Source: Solea solea | Lineage: Eukaryota; Chordata; Actinopteri; Pleuronectiformes; Soleidae | Assembly (NCBI RefSeq): GCF_958295425.1 | Contig: NC_081154.1 | Span: 5,677,139 to 5,741,138 of the forward strand | Direction: 5' to 3' | DNA: 64,000 bases | Shown here: piece by piece, positions 10,862 to 21,890 of the stretch | How the letters are laid out: each line of letters starts with the position of its first letter | How positions within the stretch are numbered: position 1 is the stretch's first letter | Made by a program: the position numbers and the translations under genes | Notes under the pieces: model-generated | Databases searched by the model: none | Told to the model about the DNA's origin: nothing | What the model saw: only the letters and a program-made list of their open reading frames with translations

Positions 10862-12010
10862 AAAGCCATGAGGTTTGAAAGGAAAAATGCCACCCTCCTT
10901 ACATACTGTTTTTGGCACCATCAGATCGTGGTGTTCTTTGCATTCCTGGACATATTAAGTTTTTGTTTCCAACTCCACCCTGACACATCTACATTTACTC
11001 CATTTGGTTATTTCCTAGATATAGGACAAAGATTTCAAAAGAACAAAAACATTTATATGAAAGATTTCTTTACATGTGAATGTTGGTGTGAGTCACAGGA
11101 GGCTTTATCTCCATGTTAGAGAAGTAAATATGAGAAACAGATATTAAATAAATAAGTGAAGATTGAGAAATGCAAGGACACATCACCAAAATCTGCTTCA
11201 CCTTAACAGTGAAAACGTGTTTGAGGGTGGATCTTTCTTTCAAGGTCATGTGATTTTTGCATTTTGATCCTTTATTTGCTTGAGCTTTGTGAAGCTTATA
11301 AGAACTAATGACTTTCACACTTTATTGTGAAGGGGAATTTTTGGACATGAGTGTAAAGTGAGAAGACTTCATGGGTTTGTGGTCGAATGGTAGTTGATGT
11401 TGAATGTTCTTTGTTCGAATGCGGGTTGAAGAATTTGTGTAAGATGACGTGCAATTATTTTTCTGAGACGGACGGAGGACATGGACGATCCATGTACATA
11501 ATGTATTTTAAACACAGAGCTTGAATGTAAATGTGGTATATTTATTGTATTTGTTATATCCAACGACTAGGGTCTGTAGTACTGTTCAGGTTTTGCAGCG
11601 TTTTGTTTTTACTTCCTGCAGAGTTTGCTGCCTCAAGATTCAGCTTCCAGTAACTTCAATTATCTTTTTTTTTTTTTAAACGGAAATAAAGATCATTTAT
11701 TAAAACAGTATTTTCAATTTGGTACACAATTCCATCCGATTACTCACACAACTACATTACGTTATTTAAAAAAAGTTGCATGCTTTAGTTAAAAAATGCA
11801 GTTACAAAACTAATTTTTACTTTTTAAAAGCTTGAACTGGAATTATTGCAACTCTTGTTTTGTTTTTTTTTGTTTATTTTTAATAAACAGATCACAGAGG
11901 AGAGCTGGTTTTGCAAGTTTGTTGCATTGGCATTTTTCTAAACTTAGAGTAAAAGCAGGGCTGCATTGTGTCTGTGATCCATTCCAATAAAAAAACAACT
12001 GTTTTTACAG
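10862..12010 (+). other. 3' UTR of the cefip-like gene
   Basis: AATAAA occurs at 11147-11152, 11685-11690, 11882-11887 and 11986-11991. The last is followed within 20-45 bp by a GU-rich tract (TGTGTTGTACTCTTGTTGTT), the best-looking poly(A) site, so the mRNA probably ends near 12010. Earlier signals may give shorter isoforms. Length is inferred from signals only. Confidence 0.5.
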
Positions 12011-12499
12011 ACTTGTGTTGTACTCTTGTTGTTGTTTTCACTCCACTCGATGTTCCCGTCTGGAAAAAAATGCTGTAGAAATCAATCAAAACTGCGTGTT
12101 TGTTTAAAATATGATAATTAGAATTGATATGATTGGTGAGAAATGTTTGAATTTTGCAGATTGTACTGTGGAGAATTAGTCTTCAGATAAGTGTCTGTGC
12201 TGCCATCTGCTGGCCAGATGATAAAAACACAGTAAAGAGATTAAATACAAATTATGACAAGTGGAAATACACATAATTCCAGAGAAGAGTATTTTGACAT
12301 TATATATCAGCATCATAGACAATATCACCAACCTTGAGTTGACCTGACCTGCAGCAACTAGTGTTATATAAACACATGAACATTATCTAAATTCAGGATT
12401 ATTAATCCCGTCAGTCTGTAGTATTCAGGGCTATCAACTCCTTATAAACGCATAGACTAACCTAGGAAAAAGGATGATTAATAGCAGGGGAATAGTGGT

Positions 12500-12505
12500 T
12501 TTATT
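12500..12505 (-). terminator. Poly(A) signal of admp
   Basis: The minus strand reads AATAAA 121 bp downstream of the admp stop codon. It is the first canonical signal after the stop, so the admp 3' UTR is predicted to be about 150 nt. The GU-rich downstream element is weak. Confidence 0.5.
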
Positions 12506-12625
12506 TCTCAAAAATAATACAATAAATAAACATTTTCACAAAAATACAGTGTTTTAAAATAGCTCCCTCAAGCCATCATCCCCCATCATCCCCATCATTG
12601 TCCGCTCATCGTTAAAAAGGGAAGA

Positions 12626-15600
12626 TCAGTGGCAGCCGCAGCTTAGTGCCACCATGTCGTCGTACTGCTTCAAGACCACGTTCTCCTCGTCGTCAAAGTA
12701 CAACAAGCTGATGGACTGGAGTTTGTCGGGTACGCAGCAGGGCGCTCCCACTTCATCAGCAGAGAGCCTCAGCGCGTGCATGATGGAGCGCACCGTGGCG
12801 TGGTTGGTGGCTCTGAGGCTTCCGCCCAGTGGGAATGGACAGGAGCCTTTGCAGTGGTAGGCGTTGTATCCACGGGGAGAGATGATCCAGCCTGACCAGC
12901 CAATCTCCTCAAAGTCGACAAAGAGAGGAACCCGCTGGCAGGGCTGCGAGTGGCCGTGGGAGGAGGAACCGGTAGACGCACGTTTCTTCCTGCTGCTGTG
13001 GTCGTGATGCGCAGGTGCTGCTGCTGGAGGTCGACCTTGACCTTTGTAAAGAAAACAAAATGATAATACAAGGTGAGAAAAGTGGCAAAAATAAAATGAT
13101 GTCATTATTTTTGGGAGATTTTGAGGGATTACAAATTCAAAATACTATGTCATAAACACTAAGTGAGATTTTGGAGCATTGCAAATATTTGTAGTTTAGA
13201 AACTCAAACTGCAGCTGCCAAAATGTCAAAGTGTAAAATTAACTTTATACTACAAACAAATGTGACAACAAACCAAATATTATATCAGTGAAATGTACAA
13301 ATATCTGTGTGGAGAAACTCCAGTAGACCACAATACTGTATATTTAAGTGCAGGTACACAGATATAGGTACATTGTGGTTATAATATACCTTTATCTCTG
13401 TGCCTGCCTAGTAATATTATGAATAAAATACATACATATTATATTATGTTTACATGCAGGTACTCAGAAAAAGGTATGTTATGTGTATATAGTACTATTT
13501 TATAGTAGTGTTTTTGCACTAATACCTGTTATTGTACAGAGAAACCTTAATATTATGCAATATATTGTATAATAGTGATATAAAACAGACCACTGTGATA
13601 CAGCTGATCACTTAAAAATCCATTAATAACATTAAAATAACATCAAGTGTGATACTAGTGAGTGATACTCGTAGTGTTTTTGTAGTATTGCATATTACTG
13701 TACAGTGACAGCATAGTACTATTAATTATTCAGGATATAATTACAATAGAAAAGAGGCTATCCCTTAAAAATAACAATACAGTTACAATATAGTATCACT
13801 ATTTAGTGACTACTAGCATATATTAATATTTTTGGAGTATTTTTATAATATAACATTTTAGTGTACAGCAGTGATAGCTTAATACTATGCAATACACAGC
13901 ATACATTTGAATTAAAAGAGGGAATATGATATAAGTCACTAAACTGTAATAATATTTAGTGAATGAAACTAGTATAAATGAATATTTTTGAGTATTTTTG
14001 ATCTTACTGTACATTCATAGCATACAAATATGCAGTAAACAGTATATAATTGAAGTAAAAGAGAAAAACCGTGCTTATAAAGTCGAGCTTAAAACTTAAA
14101 AATGTAATAATGACAACAATGCATTAAAGTGCACACACTTTCTCTTGTTTTCTCACATTAACACAACCACATCAGTGTCTCCATCTTACCCAGGTATGAC
14201 TGGTTGGACGCTCCTGTCCTCCCGTCATCAGAGAATATGACCAGGTAGGAGTTAGTGTCAGACAGCTCTCCACTCTGCTTGGATGACGACGACACCACCG
14301 ACTCCATCCAGTTACCAGAAGGAAGTGTGGTCACCACCAGGATGCCGTTGTTCTCCTGACTGTTCCGGATCCACTTAGACACCTGTCAATCACAGCAGGG
14401 GAAAGAGTTAAGAAATATGTTTTTTTTTTAACTATGAATAAAGATAGCAAAATGTGAAATTAAAAGTAAGGCATTTACTGTTTGAGTGACGTTGAAGACT
14501 TCCCATCCCTGAGTGTAGAGTGGCACCAGTCTGGACGTGATGAGGTTTCCTCTCCACGGCTTCACTCTGCTGTCCAGCACCTCATACAGATCCACCTGGA
14601 CGGTCAACATCAACATTAAACTGTGTCTAACCAACATGAAGTCACGCCCTAGTCCACAAACTACTCTAGAATGTCAAATTTGACCAGAAATACAACAATC
14701 TGACAAAACATTTAAAATGTAATATCATATTTTTTACCTTATAGAAATGAGGTCCATATGACTTTCCGAGGTAAAACTTCTGTTTCTTTCTGAACCAACG
14801 GAACTCTGCTTTGATCATTCTCTCCTCTTTGTCGAAAGATGACAGGTTGAAGAAGTGAAACCTCTCTCCTGTGTGACCTGCGGATGGAAAACACCGAGCA
14901 CCTCTTTAGTGAAATGATGAAACAAAATGTGTTTTTATATTCAATATTTTTAGGAATCAAGATCCAATCATACAGTATATCATTCCATGACTGACTTCTA
15001 TATATTGTTTTATTTTATTTTTTTAAAAGCCAAAACAATTTCTATAAGAATATAACAATAAATTATAAAAAAAATACTTAAATATAATGACATGAAAACT
15101 TAGGAAAACAGAACAATACCTAGAAATACTCACTTCGCCCAAAATGAACCAAATGTATTTAGCTGCTACTTTGCTGAGAAACTCAGCTTCTACACGAGAT
15201 ACATTTACTTCATAGATTCAATAAAATGTCTGACATGAGATTTTAAAATAATGTGCTCTAAAAGGGTTCTTTATAGTTACTTTTAACCATGCGTAAAATC
15301 TGCGTAAATGCGCGCCTTGATGACCTTTACGCATTCTAAACCATGTAGTGCTTACATGTAAAACTTTAAATATAGTCACATTGATCCAATATATTTAACA
15401 TATCATAATTCGCAGAAGAAGAAAAAAACAACCCAGCAAAAATCCCGTGCGTAAAAGTAAATTCCTCGTGGTTTTGGCTCACCTTTATCCTCAAAGCTCC
15501 TCACTATGTTTCCTTCCAAAATGTCTTTCTGGCTCTTCGGTGATCCATCTGAAACCGACACCGCGTTAAAAAGATCCAGCATGAACTGCGGCGCCTTCTT

Positions 15601-15801
15601 GTGCGGAGCAGCAGCCGGACCGCGCAGCGATTCCTTCAGGTGGAGCAGCGCGTCCAGACGCTCGCCCGCGGTCCTCGTCTCCTGGTCCGCGCTGACCCGC
15701 CGCTCCGCCGCCCCTCTGCCCCGAGGGATGGTGAGCGGCGCCGCGCACCTCAGGTGGAGGGCGAGGAGGATCCAGAGGCGCAGAGCTCCTGCTATGGTCA
15801 T
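12626..15801 (-). CDS. admp: ADMP-like BMP-family ligand (five exons)
   Basis: Coding exons on the minus strand: 15801-15483, 14877-14738, 14595-14479, 14382-14190 and 13041-12626. All junctions are GT-AG, and phases (1,0,0,1) join into 394 aa plus stop. Residues 1-21 look like a signal peptide (WILLALHL core). The prodomain runs to R277, with N-glycosylation sequons at 117, 188 and 252. RKKR (274-277) is a furin site and leaves a 117-aa mature ligand with the seven cystine-knot cysteines: 291, 320, 324, 358, 359, 391, 393. The CC pair includes the inter-chain cysteine. Mature-domain signatures EEIGWSGWIISPRGYNAYHC, NLLYFDD-like SLLYFDDEENVVLKQYDDM and the CGCH end match ADMP better than BMP2/4 (which end CGCR) or Nodal. 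ADMP is a secreted organiser BMP-type ligand of the dorsoventral self-regulation circuit. ADMP2 or a mis-annotated 'BMP2-like' label are alternatives. Confidence 0.9.
13500..14080. repeat. Diverged ~150-165 bp tandem repeat in admp intron 4
   Basis: The intron is very AT-rich. A recurring anchor TGTACA with similar flanks (TTTTTG-AGTATTTTT before, AGCATA/ATGCA-rich after) falls at 13533, 13699, 13862 and 14008, spacings 166, 163 and 146 bp. This suggests about four degraded copies of one unit, perhaps extending upstream to about 13330. Period is measured from anchors; the consensus is not derived. Confidence 0.55.
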
Positions 15802-15990
15802 ATTTTAGTGAGAGTGGACTGAGCTCCACACCTGAGTGGGCTGTGGGTGATAAAGGGAGATCCCGCTGCCTTTGATGACAGCCTGGTCCCTGTATTCACC
15901 AAACACCGGGAGATGATTGGCCCTTGATTTGACAATGGTGGTAAGAAAAAAACACAAAGGAAAGGTGAAAATGACCCGAGACTCAGCCAT
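15802..15990 (-). promoter_or_regulatory. Proximal promoter region of admp
   Basis: Upstream of the ATG, the minus strand carries a CCAAT box (15916-15920) and a TCF/LEF-type site ATCAAAGG (15869-15876). A T-box-like half-site, AGGTGTGGA, lies at about 15826-15834. No clear TATA box is at a convincing distance. Wnt/TCF and T-box inputs would suit an organiser gene, but this is inferred from short motifs. Confidence 0.35.
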
Positions 15991-16399
15991 AAAGCTCATA
16001 AATAAATGACTAATTCCCCTTAATTTGTATGTCCAGGTTCGAGAAGGTGAAGCGACCAAACAGACTGGCTTTTATCAGAGAGCAGGGCCATGTTTGTAGA
16101 GACACGGAGGGGTTTTCTAAGCTGTTATTGCACTTACAAGATCATTTATACACGTGATAAACCCCCCTCATGACAGCAGTAACCATGGAGACTACTTACT
16201 AATAACGTGTCCAGATGACCAGTTTGACCACATTCCGAATATGGATGGTGTTTGAATTGTTGGATGAATATAAAGGGGCAACAAAAAGTCAGTAAAACCG
16301 TGACATAAATACGCACTATTTCAGTTTTAGGATGTTTTTGAAGTGATGGATATGTTCCAACATATGAGTGTCGTTTTTACAACCCGCAGCAGCCAAACA

Positions 16400-16900
16400 A
16401 AGTTGACCCATAATGATGTTTTGTCGCCGCCGCTCCTCGTCATGTGTTCCCCGGGCGCAGTTGTCTGTTATCAGCATGAAGCCAGTCGCTGGAGAGCAAA
16501 CGAACCGCGGGGGCCGTGACGCACACGAGGGGCGCGTTTTTTTCCTTTTTCTAAAGCTGCCGTTAACGCGCACATTCCTCACCCCTCCCCCACCGGCCCA
16601 TGACGTGTTTATTCCTCCATCATTATTATTATTGTGCCCTCCAATCATTCAGCCCCGAACAACAGGGATCAAATTCACAAGATCGTCGTGCTGATCAATG
16701 GCTCCACTCTCTCTCTCTCTCCCCACCCCCTCCCCCCTGCTGTTGATCAAATTCGTGGCGATCACACGGGGATGATGATCCCCTCATTTAGGGGCCATTA
16801 CTCACGTTTAGCGCACAAATGACCCATCATCTCTGGGATCACTTTTTTTTAGTAGCCTCACTGTGAGATAAGCCACAGGAGAGATGATACAGCTGTAAAC
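16400..16900. promoter_or_regulatory. Candidate enhancer upstream of admp
   Basis: A repeat-poor block 0.6-1.1 kb upstream of the admp ATG. It is CpG-richer than its surroundings and holds two copies of GATCAAATTC (16667-16676 and 16745-16754). Dyad GGGGAT-gatg-ATCCCC and then CCCCT-catt-tAGGGG follow near 16768-16794. Short frames cross it but none is open enough to be coding. Conservation not tested. Confidence 0.35.
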
Positions 16901-17071
16901 AGTGTCAACAAAAGGATATCAGATGATGATTGGATCGAATGAAAATAGTGTTTCACTTGTTTTTAAAGGGACAAGTATACCGTTTCCTGTCCTTTAAGTC
17001 ATTTAAATGTTCTTTTTATTTCAAAGAAAGGGCATAAGTCACACCAAAAGGCTACAAACAAGTGTGTTTAT

Positions 17072-17350
17072 GTGTAGTTCAGGGGCCACAACACAATTTG
17101 ATCTCAAGTGGGCCAGGCCAGTAAAATAATAAGCAAAATAACCTATAAACAACAAGAACTCCAAATGTTTACATTCATGAAGTATCTTTTTTTTTTTTTT
17201 TTTTTTTTTTTTTCAAAACATGACATTTCTTGAGAAACATAAGCGCAATTTCAACAAAATATTTCACATTAGATTCTAATTCATAACAAATTAATCCTTT
17301 GGGCCGGACAGGCCGGTTCTGGCCCGCGGGCCGTACGTTCGACACCCCTG
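17072..17350 (+). mobile_element. hAT-like non-autonomous element, copy 1
   Basis: Starts with TTCAGGGGCCAC, runs through GATCTCAAGTGGGCCAGGCC, and ends with GGCCCGCGGGCCGT then GACACCCCTG at 17341-17350. This is the common fish hAT-type family with CAGGGGTGTC terminal repeats. The left terminal repeat is decayed. A T24-type run at about 17188-17212 lies inside. A second copy is at 30.04-30.30 kb. Confidence 0.7.
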
Positions 17351-17540
17351 ATGTAAAGAGTGTTGTTTTTTTTGTTTTGTTTTTTTTACAGAGAAAAGAA
17401 TGTGAAGTTATAGCAGTATACAATATGTATAAATGAAAATGCATAACTGAAGTAAAAACAGTTTTCCGCTAAATTACATGTGTGCACTTAGCAACCACAT
17501 GCTGGTAGTTTACTGTGAATATTTTGCAGTGTATGTGTAA

Positions 17541-17562
17541 ATGTGTGTGTGTGTGTGTGTGT
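17541..17562. repeat. (TG)n microsatellite
   Basis: Simple TG dinucleotide run. A second shorter one lies at about 17922-17940. Confidence 0.85.
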
Positions 17563-17959
17563 GGCATGTTGGCACGTGAACGTATACGACACAGCTGGAC
17601 AGTGTGGGATGTCCTCAAATGTTTGCTCTGACCATGTGCTGATCACAGATAGACTTAAAGGGAAGCCCTCTGACGTAGACGTGTGCAGAGCTTCACGTGA
17701 CAGCTGCGTGCAGATCCACAGCACCACATACACATACTATGACTAAAGGTGACATTTGGCTGGAAATCATAAGAATGAGCTTTTATAGAGCAGAAGTTCT
17801 CGAGAAAGCAATCTACAAACGATGTCAGATATAACGGTAATGGATGCATTAGAACCACTGTTATAGAGAATAAATAACCTGTACATCATGTATTTATTGT
17901 TAATGCAGGACATAAATACCTCCGTGTGTGTGTGTGTGTCTGTTACCTTGTTAGGAGTT

Positions 17960-19550
17960 TTTCGGGCATAAACACTGATCTTGACAAGACCAGAAGTCCT
18001 CGTGGAATCCAAAACCTGGTCCTGATGAGGCATGATGAAGAACTGGTTACGTTAAGGGCTACATTTTATATCGTGGTTAGGTTAAGATTAGGGTAAGGCA
18101 TTAACTGGTTATGGTTAAGGTTAGGGATGAGCTTTGTTCAGGTTGTCCAAATGAATGGACATCAATACAGTGTGTGTTTCACTGTGTCATTGCGGATAAA
18201 TGCTCATGTTGGCAAAAAAGCAGTTAAAAATGAATGTGGAGCGTGGATCTGGAGTGGGTGTATCATGGCTTTCTTTCATTGCATTACTGAGCAGCTGATA
18301 AATGTGGAAAAAAAATAGAAAACATTATAATCCAGTAGCTTTTCCTTAACAATGTCTTGTCAGAATGTCTTCTGTGTCCAACACCTACACCATGTTCTGT
18401 GCCAGATCCTCAGCACATGCAGCGCCTGCCAGTTCCCCAGCAGAGTGGAGACTAAAGTCTGCACATCTTCATCTCATCTTCTCCTCTGCTTCTTATTAAC
18501 AGCTCAGCACCACCGAGTCTGTGTGAACCTGGACCTGGATGGACGCAGTGGCCTCTGATGGACAGCAGGTGATGCTGTTGACTTGTGCATGGATCCCCAT
18601 TTCTGTTGCTTTTGCTAAAACGACATGATTGGAGGACAAAGCTTCAGACTTTGCTACATCATGTGTCAGGCTTTTATAAAACTGACAAAAAAACCTTGAC
18701 TTAATGCCTAAAATAACAGAATTTATGTACTGGAATTGATAGATGTAACAGCATATAGAAACATCGCAGTGTTAATCACCTTTGTATTTTTTCTGTGACA
18801 TTTTAAACAGATATTTTGATGCGCAGTGTGTTGGCGTGGAGCGCCGTGGAGGATGTTTCGCTTTCTGTTGTCGACTCCCTCACCCGCGGCCGACTGGCTC
18901 CACATCTGACAAGTGTGTCCATGTGTTAATGACTTCACCTTGTGTTAAATACCTCGACTGAGGCAATTAGAGACACATGGAAGGCATTTGCTACAAGTGC
19001 TGGCCACTGCTACAACTCCGTTTGAATGAATAATGAAGAGGAATACAATCACGGTAAAAAGTGGAAACACATGACGAGGGTGTTGGAGTCGGCCGCAGTT
19101 TAATGTGATTTAGAAAAATAAAAATAAAATGTATCTCTACTGCCTCTGAACACGAACAGGGTCAGTTGCCCTAGTTGTAGGATCTACATTCTCTCTGGGT
19201 GTCATTTACTGGTGATTGGTGAATTGGTGAATGAGCCTGAACTACAATAACAAACTGTATATGTTACATTTTCTCCATTTAAGGTCAGTTTAGATGTGAG
19301 AAACACAACTTTCTCTCGAATCTGAGCATCAAAAACACAACGACAGCTTGAATAAGACAATAGCGAGAGAAATGACAGAAAAGCAGGACAGAAAAGTGAA
19401 GATATTTACATGGCGTAATACATTAATACTCACCAATAACATTCAGAGGACAGAAATACACTGTATTTGAAATATAGAAGAAATGTGTCTGTGAAAAGTC
19501 TTGTTCTACTAAAACAATACTCTGAATAAGCTTTACGTTCTGTGTGCTGA
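17960..19550. other. Noncoding, mostly featureless
   Basis: No gene is recognised. The segment 18880-19020 is repeat-free with AATTAG and TTAATGA homeodomain-like cores, and could be regulatory at low confidence. The remainder is ordinary AT-rich sequence. Confidence 0.3.
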
Positions 19551-19554
19551 CTAT

Positions 19555-19860
19555 GGAGCTATATGGGCAATGTATGATTAGCCTAGCTTAGAAAAACAAA
19601 CAATGCTAGGAGGGAACAGCTAGCTTGACTTGCTCCCAAATTAATATGTCAACAATTAAGTCTGAAGTCAGTCACACAGACTGTAAATAATGAATATAAC
19701 CTAAAAACTGGAACTTATATGCTCATCATTGATAATCAGGGGGCTAAATCATCAGATTCAGAAAGCTTGTTAGTGAGAAAATGAGCTAACGTCTCACTTG
19801 ATTCATAACTTTAGTAAACATTGTTCTGGGGATTTTATGGCCTTAATCACTTTTTTCAGG
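19555..19860. mobile_element. Degenerate 'TTAGCCTAGCTTA' MITE-like relic
   Basis: Contains TTAGCCTAGCTTAGAA and AACAGCTAGCTTGACTTGCTCCC, matching the fish dispersed repeat with AGCTTAGCATAAAGACTGG / AACAGCTAGCCTGGCTC blocks. A related copy is at 38.64-38.96 kb. Ends are not defined. Confidence 0.4.
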
Positions 19861-20154
19861 TCTTCTTCAATACAACATGATGTCCATTTTGATAAATGTT
19901 GTCTCTTCAAAAGTAAAAATAAGAAAATAAAGTGGGCTATGCTTCAGGATGTAGATAGGACGTTGTTTTTTTGCTTTTCCATTATGGTAAGTACCTGGTA
20001 CCTTTTGAAAAATAAATATTAACAGTAGTTTATGTTATGTGAGTTGCCACTTAGTTTAATAAGTACATGCATAGAACACCAAAGAGAAACCACAATTGGC
20101 TGTTTTCTGTTTTGATGCTAAATTAGGCTAATCTTATATCACTATATTCAGCAC

Positions 20155-20502
20155 TAGGAATGAGCCAATACGATATTATCTCAGTATCTGTATCGCTCCG
20201 ATACTGGTCAAGATCACTGGATCGGAAATGTAAAATCTGATACAATCCAAAAATTCTACGCTTCACTATGTACAGACTGTAAATGTAAATAAAATTCAGC
20301 AGTAGCCCACTTTATGGGAGAAGAATATTTGTCACACGGTTGGAGAATAATGTCTTTGAAATAGCTTGAAATGGCACCAATGTGTTGTTAACAGCTTCAT
20401 GTTTTAAAAGGTCTAAAATGACTGATAATGGTATCGACAGATACTCAAATTTGGGATATTGGTATTGGTCATGAAAAAGTGCTATCGTGCCATCCATATC
20501 AT
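20155..20502. mobile_element. Non-autonomous DNA element, TAGGGATGGGC type
   Basis: The left end TAGGAATGAGCCAATACGAT and right end GTGCTATCGTGCCATCCATA are decayed forms of the fish element with TAGGGATGGC / GCCATCCCTA termini. The body has the usual internal GATACTGGTCAAGATCACTGG and TGGTATCGACAGATACT. About 350 bp, no coding capacity. Confidence 0.6.
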
Positions 20503-20586
20503 AAACACATAAAAAAGGTCCCATCTCCCATGACACTGGCCTTCAAATACCATTATATGCAATTAATTGCACATAAAATTCTATAA

Positions 20587-20588
20587 CA

Positions 20589-20630
<42 letters not shown>

Positions 20631-20661
20631 CATATATATATATCTGTATATATATATAAAT
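20587..20661. repeat. (AT)n microsatellite
   Basis: TATA dinucleotide run of about 75 bp with a few G and C interruptions. Confidence 0.9.
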
Positions 20662-21640
20662 ATGTGCAGTTAAAAAACAGTTGAAGACATGTCTTCTCAG
20701 TTTATGCAGTTTGCTTTCGGCTAGTATCTGAATTCAATCTTTCATCTCGTTCAAATCGCAGTAACATAGAGAACATTTAGTCTTGGCTTGAACTCCAGAG
20801 GCAGTGCTATTGTATGTGGCTGTGTACCAGTGATGTTTTTTTACTCCTTAAACCACGCCCCCCCCACCCCTTACTCTGCATGGCGACCTCGCATCTATGT
20901 CATTAAGTCAGCCAGACGCTACTTCATCTGGTAAATTATTGCAGTTTAGATAATAGAAAGCCTCGTAACGTTTACCTGCTTCTAATTATACTGTTTGTTA
21001 TCATGGTCGGCCACCTACGTGGGCCGTGTACGAGTGTGTCAGAGAGTTTATGTTGTGGATTACATTCATATTTTGTGTTCTCTGCCTCCAAATGTTCTAC
21101 ATACTGTGCATGCGTGCTGGCTGTGGAAAGTAGTGGTTCTTTTTGTTTGTTTTTGAACTTTTGTAGCTCGGCTCGGGCCACATTTTTATTGAATTTCTTT
21201 TGATTTTCACTTAGTCAAACTGTGTCCTGTGTGTAAGAACTTATGACATGTAATGGTGAGACAGGAACTATAGTGGTCTTAACATACTAGAAAGGATATT
21301 ATTGCTCTTTGTTTGCATAAACCAGCTAAATATGAAATGTATAAGGCTAGTTTGCTTATCAGAGCTGCTGTGAAACCTTAATAAAGCCTAAAGTCTACAA
21401 AAGGCAAACAATTTTTGTTTTAACCATAGCTATTGCTTGTTATGTGCGGACTATGCTAATGCATAAGGCCCAAAAGCCATGAGGGGGCCCCAAAGCTGCA
21501 CGTTCAGCCCCATGTGAGGAGTATTAAAATGACCTGTCAATATAAAAGAAGAGTAATAGATGGGAGATTATTTGATTGTGCAATTTTACAAGTTTCTGAG
21601 TGTATAATTGTACTGAGATTATCTTGTATGTTTCTCCTTG
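20662..21640. other. Noncoding, nothing recognised
   Basis: No gene or RNA supported. Frames at about 21.0 kb on both strands are short and unconvincing. Confidence 0.35.
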
Positions 21641-21647
21641 ATAAACA

Positions 21648-21692
21648 TAAATAAAAAATAAAAAAATAAAAAAATAAAAAATAAAATTAAAT
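21648..21692. repeat. A-rich (ATAAAAA)n stretch
   Basis: Imperfect tandem AATAAAA repeat, possibly the tail of an old retroelement to its left. Confidence 0.7.
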
Positions 21693-21834
21693 GACCTGTC
21701 TTTATCTGTAGCTGTCTCATGTGTTTATAAAATAAGAGTGCGTGTGTTGTCATGTGAATAAAAGTAGAACTTTGGAACTCTCCTGCCGCGGCAGTACCAA
21801 GGACGCTACCCATCAAGATTCAGGGTTACACACA

Positions 21835-21890
21835 TATGCATTTCTGCCAATAAACCCTGCTGAACACTACACACTGGACCTTTTGAGTGG
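21835..21890. mobile_element. MITE end, 'ACACACTGGACCTTT' family
   Basis: TTTCTGCCAATAAACCCTG followed by ACTACACACTGGACCTTTT is the terminal block of a fish MITE family. Further termini occur at 38.58, 45.28 and 59.96 kb. Confidence 0.55.

Noticed and set aside
12654..12860. Plus-strand frame opposite the admp ligand domain
   Set aside because: Antisense shadow of admp exon 5.
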